A program made the position numbers and the translations under genes. Shown piece after piece: positions 28,577 through 36,234 of a DNA stretch of 64,000 nt (positions are counted from its first letter, which is position 1; each line of letters starts with the position of its first letter). The notes under the pieces were generated by a model, which worked only from the letters and a program-made list of their open reading frames with translations, was not told the origin of the DNA and made no database searches. The stretch spans positions 124,001-188,000 of the forward strand of contig NZ_WQLA01000003.1 in assembly GCF_009755275.1 (NCBI RefSeq), in the 5' to 3' direction. This DNA is from Mucilaginibacter aquatilis (GTDB lineage Bacteria; Bacteroidota; Bacteroidia; Sphingobacteriales; Sphingobacteriaceae).

Positions 28577-28600
28577 GACGATGCAGTTTTACAATAAGAA

Positions 28601-28608
28601 CAAATTTA
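28601..28608 (-). promoter_or_regulatory. Promoter of the nfu gene
   Basis: TAAATTTG on the minus strand fits TAnnTTTG, with a TTG at 28627-28629 as -33 element, 18 bases apart. The leader would be about 20 bases. Confidence 0.55.
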
Positions 28609-28661
28609 ACCAGCTTTTTGATTTAACAATACGTTGTACTTGTATTTGACCTCAACATGAC

Positions 28662-30005
28662 TTATACACCTGTGTAATTTTGTGGTGTAATTTGTTTAAG
28701 TTCAGCTTTTACTTCAGCGCTTATATCTAATCCTTCAACAAATTCGGCAATGCTTTGAGCATTAATTTGTTGATTGGTACGGGTAAGATCTTTTAAAGCC
28801 TCGTAAGGGTTAGGGTAATTTTCGCGGCGCAAAATAGTTTGGATAGCCTCGGCCACAACTGCCCAGTTGTCTTCCAAATCCTGGTTAATGGCTGCCTCGT
28901 TAAGCAATAGTTTGTTTAAGCCGCGGATGGTTGACTTTATAGCAATTAGTGTATGTGCTACAGGTACGCCAATATTACGTAACACGGTAGAATCAGTTAA
29001 ATCGCGCTGCAGGCGTGATACTGGTAATTTAGCTGCGAGGTGTTCGAATAATGCATTAGCTAAACCTATATTGCCTTCTGAATTTTCAAAATCAATAGGG
29101 TTAACTTTGTGTGGCATAGCCGATGAGCCTACTTCTCCAGCTTTTATTTTTTGTTTAAAATAGTTCATGGATATGTAAGTCCACATGTCGCGGTCTAAAT
29201 CCATAATGATATTGTTAATGCGTTTCAGCGCATCGCAATGTGCAGCAAAATTATCATAATGTTCAATTTGGGTAGTGCGTTGCGAACGGCTTAAACCCAG
29301 TGTGTTGTTCACCAGGTTATTGCCAAAATTAACCCAGTCAATAGCAGGGTAGGCCACATTGTGTGCGTTGAAATTACCTGTGGCACCGCCAAACTTAGCC
29401 GAAAAAGGTATTGCTTTAGCAAGAGTTAACTGGCTTTCAATACGCTCAACAAACACCTCAATTTCTTTACCCAATCGGGTTGGCGATGCCGGTTGACCGT
29501 GTGTATGTGCTAATAATGGCACAGCCTTCCAATCCTCAGCATAACCTTCTAGTACGCTTAATAAATCCTCAATTGCCGGGTAGTAAACTTGCTGTAAAGC
29601 TAATTTAAAGGAGTATGGTATTGCGGTGTTATTAATATCTTGCGAGGTTAGGCCAAAGTGAATAAATTCTTTGTATTGCTGCAGGTTAAGCGTATCAAAC
29701 TTTTGTTTGATGAAGTACTCAACTGCTTTAACATCATGATTTGTTGTTTTTTCGATGTCTTTAATGCTTTGTGCATCTGCCTCGGTAAATTGTTCATAAA
29801 TGCTGCGTAAGTTACCGTAAACCGATTTATCAAAGCCGTTTAGTTGCGGTAGCGGATGCTCGCACAAAGCAATAAAATATTCAACCTCTACATAAACACG
29901 GTATTTGATTAAGGCGTACTCTGAAAAATAAGCCGATAACGAAGCAGTAGCATTATGATAGCGGCCATCTACCGGAGATATAGCCATAAGCGGGGTAAGC
30001 GACAT
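28662..30005 (-). CDS. purB: Adenylosuccinate lyase
   Basis: Cleaves SAICAR and adenylosuccinate in purine synthesis. The fumarase/aspartase signature GSSAMPHKVNPIDFEN, the TSQDINNTA stretch and the AHTHGQPASPTRLGKE region are all present. 447 residues matches the long form that resembles E. coli PurB. An exact promoter box lies just upstream of the start. Confidence 0.96.
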   Translation of the reverse strand: MSLTPLMAISPVDGRYHNATASLSAYFSEYALIKYRVYVEVEYFIALCEHPLPQLNGFDKSVYGNLRSIYEQFTEADAQSIKDIEKTTNHDVKAVEYFIKQKFDTLNLQQYKEFIHFGLTSQDINNTAIPYSFKLALQQVYYPAIEDLLSVLEGYAEDWKAVPLLAHTHGQPASPTRLGKEIEVFVERIESQLTLAKAIPFSAKFGGATGNFNAHNVAYPAIDWVNFGNNLVNNTLGLSRSQRTTQIEHYDNFAAHCDALKRINNIIMDLDRDMWTYISMNYFKQKIKAGEVGSSAMPHKVNPIDFENSEGNIGLANALFEHLAAKLPVSRLQRDLTDSTVLRNIGVPVAHTLIAIKSTIRGLNKLLLNEAAINQDLEDNWAVVAEAIQTILRRENYPNPYEALKDLTRTNQQINAQSIAEFVEGLDISAEVKAELKQITPQNYTGV

Positions 30006-30022
30006 AAAAACAGTTTTTTGCG

Positions 30023-30030
30023 CAAAGTTA
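30023..30030 (-). promoter_or_regulatory. -7 box for purB
   Basis: TAACTTTG on the minus strand, an exact TAnnTTTG match, 17 bases before the ATG. Confidence 0.55.
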
Positions 30031-30075
30031 ACAAAGTAGCCGAAACTTGCTTACCCTGGTTTTATGCGGTACTGC

Positions 30076-31137
30076 TCAAATTTTGAGGGCTACGAAAACC
30101 GCTCCGGTCTGAGTCTTGTTTTGCGCAGTTTTAAAAGCTTCGTTTATGTTTTCCAGATCATACGTGTGGGTAATAAGCTTTTTTGCATTTAACTTACCTT
30201 TAGCTACCAGGTCAAGGCACATTTTCATTTCGGAATGAATGCCCCAAAAGGAGTAGCTGGCACTGGGAATTAGCTTTATTTCGGCCATTTGAATATGCTG
30301 CCACTCAAGCGGTATGGTTGTTACGCCAGCGTCAAACCCACCAACAATTACAACTTTACCGCCAACACGCGTGCAAGAAATTGCCTGGGGCAGCGTTACA
30401 GGCATTGATGGCCCTCCGGCGCACTCAAATGCAATATCAACGCCTTTATTGTTTGTAAAATCTAATACGCGTTGCTTCACATCTTCCTTTTCACTATTGA
30501 TTACAAGATCGGCGCCTAACTCTCTGGCAACTTGCAAAGATGATTCAACAACATCACTTATAATCACATCAGCACCGCTGAGTTTAGCCAGCTGTAACTG
30601 GCCTAAGCCAATAGGACCGGCTCCGGTAATTAAAACCGTATCATTCAACTTTATACCACTAAGTTGTATGGCATGTAAGCAAACAGAAAATGTATCAAGT
30701 ACGGTAGCCTCTTCAAAACTGACATGATCGGGCAGTAAATGAAATTTTTCTGCCGGGCCGGTGAGGTATTGCGCAAACGACCTTGATACGGTTTTCATAC
30801 GTACATTGTACAGGTTAGGACAAAGGTTGTATTGCTGCACCCTGCACCAATCACATGTACCATCACCAAGTACGGTTTCAATAACTACACGGTCACCGGG
30901 TTTTACGTTTTTAACGTTACTTCCAACTTCAACAACTTCGCCAGCAACTTCATGGCCCATTATTTCATGCACCAGTTCGGGCTCCTCTTTCTTCCAATGC
31001 CTCAGGTCTGTTCCGCATATGCCCGACATACGTATACGCGCCAGCACCCAATCAGGATGAGGAATCTCAGGGCGGTCAACTTCTTCTACATTAAAATCAC
31101 CTTGCTCGGTTTTGAGCGCAGCAGTCATTTTGCACAT
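30076..31137 (-). CDS. Zinc-type medium-chain alcohol dehydrogenase
   Basis: NAD(P)-dependent dehydrogenase of the sorbitol/threonine dehydrogenase group. Catalytic zinc residues are in GICGTDLRHW and GHEVAGEV; the nucleotide site is ITGAGPIGLGQ. In the lobe that normally holds structural zinc (four Cys), only three Cys remain in GDGTCDWCRVQQYNLC; the first position is Asp, so structural zinc may be absent. ATG 31137 is chosen because a near-consensus box TAACTTTA (31149-31156) lies just before it; ATG 31128 is also possible. It is divergent from the 737-residue gene. Confidence 0.87.
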   Translation of the reverse strand: MCKMTAALKTEQGDFNVEEVDRPEIPHPDWVLARIRMSGICGTDLRHWKKEEPELVHEIMGHEVAGEVVEVGSNVKNVKPGDRVVIETVLGDGTCDWCRVQQYNLCPNLYNVRMKTVSRSFAQYLTGPAEKFHLLPDHVSFEEATVLDTFSVCLHAIQLSGIKLNDTVLITGAGPIGLGQLQLAKLSGADVIISDVVESSLQVARELGADLVINSEKEDVKQRVLDFTNNKGVDIAFECAGGPSMPVTLPQAISCTRVGGKVVIVGGFDAGVTTIPLEWQHIQMAEIKLIPSASYSFWGIHSEMKMCLDLVAKGKLNAKKLITHTYDLENINEAFKTAQNKTQTGAVFVALKI

Positions 31138-31329
31138 ACTTATATAATTAAAGTTATGAGATAATTTATGGCCGTAAAAGATGGGCAATGTAAGCGGCAG
31201 CAGCATTTTTAAAAACGTTTAGTAGCACATTAAGTTTTTACAAATTACTTAATAGTTAAAATTGTATTTAAAAGCATTTTAGAGTTTTTTGTAAAACTTA
31301 AAGTTGTGTGCCATTGTTATCCTCCGTAC

Positions 31330-31358
31330 TTGCTGATGTCAGCAACAGTTCTTGTTGC
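31330..31358. promoter_or_regulatory. Two overlapping inverted repeats in a divergent promoter region
   Basis: TTGCTGA-TG-TCAGCAA (31330-31345) overlaps GCAACA-N5-TGTTGC (31342-31358). They lie in the 307-base region between the divergent dehydrogenase and 737-residue genes and look like an operator for a dimeric regulator. No regulator gene adjoins. Confidence 0.4.
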
Positions 31359-31420
31359 CATACGTTCCGAAAAACCCATTTCATACATGCTTTAAGTTAA
31401 TGAAGCTGAATCAATGTCTA

Positions 31421-31434
31421 ACAATTTAAATTGT
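31421..31434. promoter_or_regulatory. 14-bp palindrome before the 737-residue gene
   Basis: ACAATTTAAATTGT, a perfect palindrome ending 10 bases before the ATG at 31445; possible operator. Confidence 0.3.
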
Positions 31435-31444
31435 CACACTTAAA

Positions 31445-33658
31445 ATGTCTAACCAAAGTTCAATATGGGCTGTAGCTGCTGCTAATGAAATTGCCCATTC
31501 CAAGGAAGAAGTTCTGTATGAACGCACAATTGAAGATTTCGGATTTAAGTTACAAAATCATGGTAACTCCTTATGGATTGTTGTAACAAATAACAGCGGA
31601 ATCAGAATTGGTTTCCGTACAGCATTTTCGGTAACTGATTTCACCGGAGTTGATATAGATACGGACAATGACAACACCCTGAAAATTAATTGTAGTGCTG
31701 TATCTGGTGACTATATTATCGAAGTTGAATGGCCAAGTGCAGACGAAACCATATTGCATTACAAAGTTGAATTTAAACCCGCTGAAGACATTGTTGTGCC
31801 TTTTTGGCCAAGGGATATTGTTATAACGGGCAAAAACGGAAGTATAAGTGACACAGAAGGTGATGTGTATATTTCGCAAACCGGAACCCGGTCTGGCCTC
31901 GTATATGCAGGGGTGACCAAGCCTGAGGGCCTTTCATTTTTATACCTTCAAAACTTAACATCACTTGGCGCCTATAACATCGATACGGAAACTTCGGCAG
32001 GCAATGTAGTAGGAGGGCAATGGCCAGAGTTGGGTTTAAGCCTGCCCCCCGCAACCGAGAAACCTATGAAGGCACAACAGGTTTATACCCTGTCTGATGC
32101 CTATGTTTGTTTTTCTGATAAAACACCCAATGATCAGTTTGAGGTTGCCAAAGGCTTTATGAACTCGCTGGCGCAACTATACCTGCTGCTGCCACGACCA
32201 GATACCGAGTATCACAATTATCTTGACATACTAAATAGCGCCCTGCATGATTTGCAAACTAACAAGGGTTGCTGGTCGCACCGTAGCGGGCATCCATATT
32301 TGAATGCTTATGTATCAGATTATAATACTCCACCCGAAATAATGGTACAACTGGCGGTATTGCTTCCGGTTACGGAGTACATCAAATGGAGTGAACGTGA
32401 CTGTTCAATCGAGCAAGATATTAAGCAAGGCCTGCCATCATTTTATAATGACGAATTAAAAACGGTGATGCGTTGGTTGCCTACCGAAGAGCACATGCTT
32501 GATGAATCTGAAGAGCAAAAGGTACCTATGGTAATGGACTCCTGGTATCTCCATCATCCGCTGCTTAACCTTGCCCGCCTTGCTTCTGAAGGTGATGAGG
32601 AGGCTAAGGATTTGTTGCTTAAATCGGTAGACTTTGCTATAAAAGTGGCTCATCATTTTAAATACGAGTGGCCTGTGTTCTACCGTATGGACACGCTTGA
32701 AACGGTTAAGGAAGAAGCAAAGCCGGGTGAAGGCGGCGAAAAAGACGTAGCCGGGCTTTATGCACACGTAATGCTACAGGTATGGGAAATAACGGGTGAC
32801 AAAAAATACTTTCAGGAAGCAGAGAACGCTGCCAAAACAATGACCCGCTATGGCTTTGACATTTTTTACCAGGCTAATAACACCATGTTTGCAGCTAAGG
32901 CCATGGTTTTATTATACAGAGAAACCAAAAAGGAACTCTATCTAAACCTGAGTTATTTATTTTTGGCTAACATATTCAAAAATGTAGCACTTTGGGAATG
33001 TACATACGGTTATGGTAAGCACTTCCCAAGCTTTTTTGAGTTGTTTCCGCTAAGCGATGCACCTTACACGGCTGTATACGAAGAGCAGGAGGCTTATGCA
33101 GGTGTGCATGAGTATTTGAGTTATGCCAATGGAGTGGATGTTCTTCCATCGGTGAAATTGTTGTTGGCTGAGTTTGTACGGTATATAGTGAACAGAGCCA
33201 TATATTACTACCCACCAATGTTACCAAAAGAAATGTTAGCGGATGAGGTGAAGACAGGGGAGCTCGATCCAAATTTGTGGATAGCTTTAGAGGACATTCA
33301 TGACGGATGGGAGAAGTCGGGAAGTGTTGGACAAGAGGTTTACGGAGCGGGTTTGGCTTTTGGTATAATACCACGGCAGTACACAAGGTTACCAAATCAG
33401 CACTTTATGGTGTTTATTGATTATCCTGTTGCAGAAAAGAAGATTTCAAAAAATAAAGTAGCGTTTAAGGTTTTAGGCAGCAGTGTACTTAGTTGCAGGC
33501 TGTGCATTGTTCATGATGGCGACGAACCTTTGCCTGTATTCAAAATTGAAAGTGTTAGCAACGGACAAAAAAGCGTAGTAGAGTGCTTAAAAAGCAGTAA
33601 AAAACGTTTGGAGTACGTTGTAAACGGGGAAAGCGATATTGTAATAAAGTGGAGCTAA
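31445..33658 (+). CDS. Large protein of unknown function, possible carbohydrate-active fold
   Basis: I do not recognise this 737-residue protein. No signal peptide is visible, so it is probably cytoplasmic. Residues 1-200 look like beta-sandwich sequence; residues 230-620 are helical, with repeated aromatic and Gly-rich turns (GCWSHRSGHPYLNAYVSDYNTPPE, VPMVMDSWYLHHPLLNLARLA, DVAGLYAHVMLQVWEITGDKKYF) like an (alpha/alpha)6 barrel of glycan-active enzymes; residues 650-737 look like another beta domain. It is divergent from a polyol-type dehydrogenase and converges on the SusC/D operon, which hints at sugar metabolism. The activity is not established. Confidence 0.7.
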   Translation: MSNQSSIWAVAAANEIAHSKEEVLYERTIEDFGFKLQNHGNSLWIVVTNNSGIRIGFRTAFSVTDFTGVDIDTDNDNTLKINCSAVSGDYIIEVEWPSADETILHYKVEFKPAEDIVVPFWPRDIVITGKNGSISDTEGDVYISQTGTRSGLVYAGVTKPEGLSFLYLQNLTSLGAYNIDTETSAGNVVGGQWPELGLSLPPATEKPMKAQQVYTLSDAYVCFSDKTPNDQFEVAKGFMNSLAQLYLLLPRPDTEYHNYLDILNSALHDLQTNKGCWSHRSGHPYLNAYVSDYNTPPEIMVQLAVLLPVTEYIKWSERDCSIEQDIKQGLPSFYNDELKTVMRWLPTEEHMLDESEEQKVPMVMDSWYLHHPLLNLARLASEGDEEAKDLLLKSVDFAIKVAHHFKYEWPVFYRMDTLETVKEEAKPGEGGEKDVAGLYAHVMLQVWEITGDKKYFQEAENAAKTMTRYGFDIFYQANNTMFAAKAMVLLYRETKKELYLNLSYLFLANIFKNVALWECTYGYGKHFPSFFELFPLSDAPYTAVYEEQEAYAGVHEYLSYANGVDVLPSVKLLLAEFVRYIVNRAIYYYPPMLPKEMLADEVKTGELDPNLWIALEDIHDGWEKSGSVGQEVYGAGLAFGIIPRQYTRLPNQHFMVFIDYPVAEKKISKNKVAFKVLGSSVLSCRLCIVHDGDEPLPVFKIESVSNGQKSVVECLKSSKKRLEYVVNGESDIVIKWS

Positions 33659-33672
33659 ACACAATTTCCATA

Positions 33673-33710
33673 AACAACGAAAAGCCGGATTAATCCGGCT
33701 TTTCGTTGTT
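33673..33710. terminator. 38-base perfect palindrome, bidirectional terminator
   Basis: Every base of the 38-base stretch pairs with its mirror (AACAACGAAAAGCCGGATT and its complement). It separates the 737-residue gene from the convergent LamG gene, and its right half is formed by the last six codons (NNEKPD) and stop of the LamG gene. Confidence 0.88.
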
Positions 33711-34754
33711 ATAAATGCGTCCAACTTCATCGGCGCTAAGTACCTTGTTATAGTAGCGTATATCGTCTAGCGAGCCCTTAAAAAACGAGCCTCCATAAAA
33801 GTAATTTGGGTTGCTACTATCTGTAAAGTTAAACTTGTCTTTAGGTAACTGCTGACCAATAGCCAAATTTATAGGAGATGTAAGCTTAGCCAATGTACCT
33901 AAAAGGCTTTCGGTTTTTGATTGAACGCCATCAACATAAAAGGTTATTGCACCGTTGCCAAAGGTTACCACAGCATGGTGCCATTGCCCTACGGTCATCT
34001 TACCCGGATTGCTGTCGCGGTCATAAGTAGCTGTAGTAGCTTTCATGGTCAGGAACAGAAAGTTATCGGTCTGTAACTGAAATTTGAAACCATTCCACCG
34101 GTTTAGCGATACCATATAGTTGTCACCAAAGGTTTCTTTAGGATTTACCCACAAGCTTATGCTCATTACCTCAGGGTTAAGGCTGGCAGTATAAGGTACC
34201 TCTATGTAAGCACCATTACTAAATTCGTATGCGTTGCCGGTTTGGCCAAACCTATCGGTTGTCAGTACGGGTAGCGTACCGCCATCAACAGGGCTTTTTT
34301 CGGTTCCAATGATCCCGCTTTTTAAAATTCCATCGTGCTTGTTAGGCGTTGCATCTAATGTGTTGCCGGCAAACAGCCATTTAGCTATCAGGTTTTCGGC
34401 GGCTACTTCGGCAATTGCCCGCTGGCTAAATGCGCTAACGGCACGCCTCAAGCTGGAGAAGGCGCTATTTACTTCCTGTTGAGTGTATTCGCCGGTATTT
34501 ACTGTATGGGCCATGTCAATGGCCTTTTTTAATTCTGTGCGCGCCTGTTTAGGGTACTGACCAACATCACGGCCCTCCGGTGCGTTCGAATATACGGCAT
34601 TAACCGAATCTGTGAGCCTTTTAAGCTCAGCTTTATTAGAGTTAACATCGCGTTCGTTATCATCCTTACTACACCCCGACAATACAACAACAGTTGTAGC
34701 AAGGCCAATAGCGAAGGAAGTAAGCGTATTTGATCTGTTTATTTGAAAAATCAT
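33690..34754 (-). CDS. LamG-domain lipoprotein of the SusC/D operon
   Basis: Cell-surface lipoprotein: signal peptide with lipobox Cys28 (VVLSGCSKDD), a helical FIVAR-like module (about 35-110) and a concanavalin A-like LamG/laminin-G domain (about 120-350) that usually binds or cleaves glycans. No catalytic residues can be assigned, so binding is the safer call. ATG 34754 is used rather than TTG 34766. It is the third gene of the SusC-SusD-LamG operon, 15 bases after susD. Its last codons form half of a terminator palindrome. Confidence 0.85.
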   Translation of the reverse strand: MIFQINRSNTLTSFAIGLATTVVVLSGCSKDDNERDVNSNKAELKRLTDSVNAVYSNAPEGRDVGQYPKQARTELKKAIDMAHTVNTGEYTQQEVNSAFSSLRRAVSAFSQRAIAEVAAENLIAKWLFAGNTLDATPNKHDGILKSGIIGTEKSPVDGGTLPVLTTDRFGQTGNAYEFSNGAYIEVPYTASLNPEVMSISLWVNPKETFGDNYMVSLNRWNGFKFQLQTDNFLFLTMKATTATYDRDSNPGKMTVGQWHHAVVTFGNGAITFYVDGVQSKTESLLGTLAKLTSPINLAIGQQLPKDKFNFTDSSNPNYFYGGSFFKGSLDDIRYYNKVLSADEVGRIYNNEKPD

Positions 34755-34769
34755 AAGCCTGTTCAATTC

Positions 34770-36230
34770 TTAGTTTATTGCCGGATTAGTGTTGCGTTCA
34801 TTTTGCGGAATAGGGAAGAACCTATTAGTAGTGTAATTAAAGTTAGGTGCGCTTGGTTTTAAAGCAGCTTCCGCATACCCTTGCCCGTAACGCATCACAT
34901 CAAAAAAGCGCTGAAACTCTAAGGCCAATTCGCTGCGTCGTTCGCGTTGAATAAGTGTGCGCAATTGCGCTTGATTTGTAATTGTAATATTAGCAAGCAA
35001 ACCTGCGGGTGCAGTACCACTATAGTTTTTGCGTGCTCGTTCGCGTACTTTGTTCAACGGTACCAGTGCTGCCGAACTTTGATTTTGTTCATTCAAGGCT
35101 TCAGCTTTCACCAATAAAATATCTGCCAAGCGGATAGCTTCGTAATTAAGCGCCCCATCGTTTTTAGTTGTTGTTGGAACTTCACTTAAAGGCTGAATAT
35201 GCTTTTTTGACAAATATCCTGTTGTTGACCATGCCGGTTTAAACTCTGAATCATAGTAAGGTTTTCCGGTACGTGCAATGGTCATATCTAGCCGCGGGTC
35301 GTTTGCCTCAAAATTATCAACCAGGTTTTGGGTAGGGTAAAATACACCTGCACCATTCAAATCGCGCGGCGCAAACCAGTAGTTTAAGCTGTTACCTTGT
35401 AAAGGCTGGGCGTTACGTATATGCCACACCGAAAATATAACCTCATTATTATTTTTAGCCGATGCGTTAAAGTTGTCCATAAAGTTATCGGTAAGCGCAT
35501 AGCCTAAAGCTTCAACCTGATTGGCATAATTTACCGCTTCGGTATATTTTTTTTGAAATAAAGATGCTTTTGCCAAAAGGGAAAGCGCTGCTCCTTTTGT
35601 AGCGCGGCCTGCATCATTAGTGGCGGTCCATTTTTCAGGTAGCGCTGCTGCGGCCTCGGTTAGGTCTTTCTCAATTTGAGTGTAAACCTGAGCCTGTGTA
35701 CTGGCCGGCATGGCCGCATTTTGTTGCGTGGTAACGTTTAAGCGCAAAGGTATGTTGCCGTAAAAGTTGGTAAGGTTAAAGTAATAGTAAGCCCGTAGAA
35801 ACTTCGCTTCGCCCAATAGTAGTTTACGTACCTCGGCCGAAGTGCCTGTATTTTCGGCAGCTAAACCGTCCGTTACAATGTTACAGCGGCCAATGCCATC
35901 ATAATAGCGCGCCCATAGTGCCTGTACTGCGGCATTTGCAGGTAAAATGTTGTAAAGGTCAACACTGGTATAATCAGCTTGTTCGCCGGCGTTACCGCCT
36001 ATAACAACGTCATCAGTTGCTACATCGCCCAACACCCAAAGCGGGTTGGCAGCAGCATCGCTAAAGGTTAAAGGTATATAAGCGGCATTAATGGCGGTGC
36101 GGGCGGTGGCATCGTTAGCAAAAAGGTCTTCGTTAGAATAATAACCTAAAGCTGGCTCATCCAAAAACTTTTTACAGCTCGTAGAAGCCATTAACCCAAG
36201 TATTACAGGTAAAATGTATCTTTTTTTCAT
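34770..36230 (-). CDS. SusD/RagB family outer-membrane lipoprotein
   Basis: Surface glycan-binding lid protein that works with the SusC transporter. Lipobox Cys19 (MASTSCKKFLDEP), the SusD-like N-terminal repeats (LWARYYDGIGRCNIV) and the C-terminal RagB/SusD domain with RLADILLVKAEALN, RRSELALEFQRFFDVMRYG and FFPIPQNERNTNP are all present. 486 residues is normal. The ATG at 36230, 4 bases after the SusC stop, was chosen; the longer frame overlaps susC. Confidence 0.95.
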   Translation of the reverse strand: MKKRYILPVILGLMASTSCKKFLDEPALGYYSNEDLFANDATARTAINAAYIPLTFSDAAANPLWVLGDVATDDVVIGGNAGEQADYTSVDLYNILPANAAVQALWARYYDGIGRCNIVTDGLAAENTGTSAEVRKLLLGEAKFLRAYYYFNLTNFYGNIPLRLNVTTQQNAAMPASTQAQVYTQIEKDLTEAAAALPEKWTATNDAGRATKGAALSLLAKASLFQKKYTEAVNYANQVEALGYALTDNFMDNFNASAKNNNEVIFSVWHIRNAQPLQGNSLNYWFAPRDLNGAGVFYPTQNLVDNFEANDPRLDMTIARTGKPYYDSEFKPAWSTTGYLSKKHIQPLSEVPTTTKNDGALNYEAIRLADILLVKAEALNEQNQSSAALVPLNKVRERARKNYSGTAPAGLLANITITNQAQLRTLIQRERRSELALEFQRFFDVMRYGQGYAEAALKPSAPNFNYTTNRFFPIPQNERNTNPAIN

Positions 36231-36234
36231 GAGA

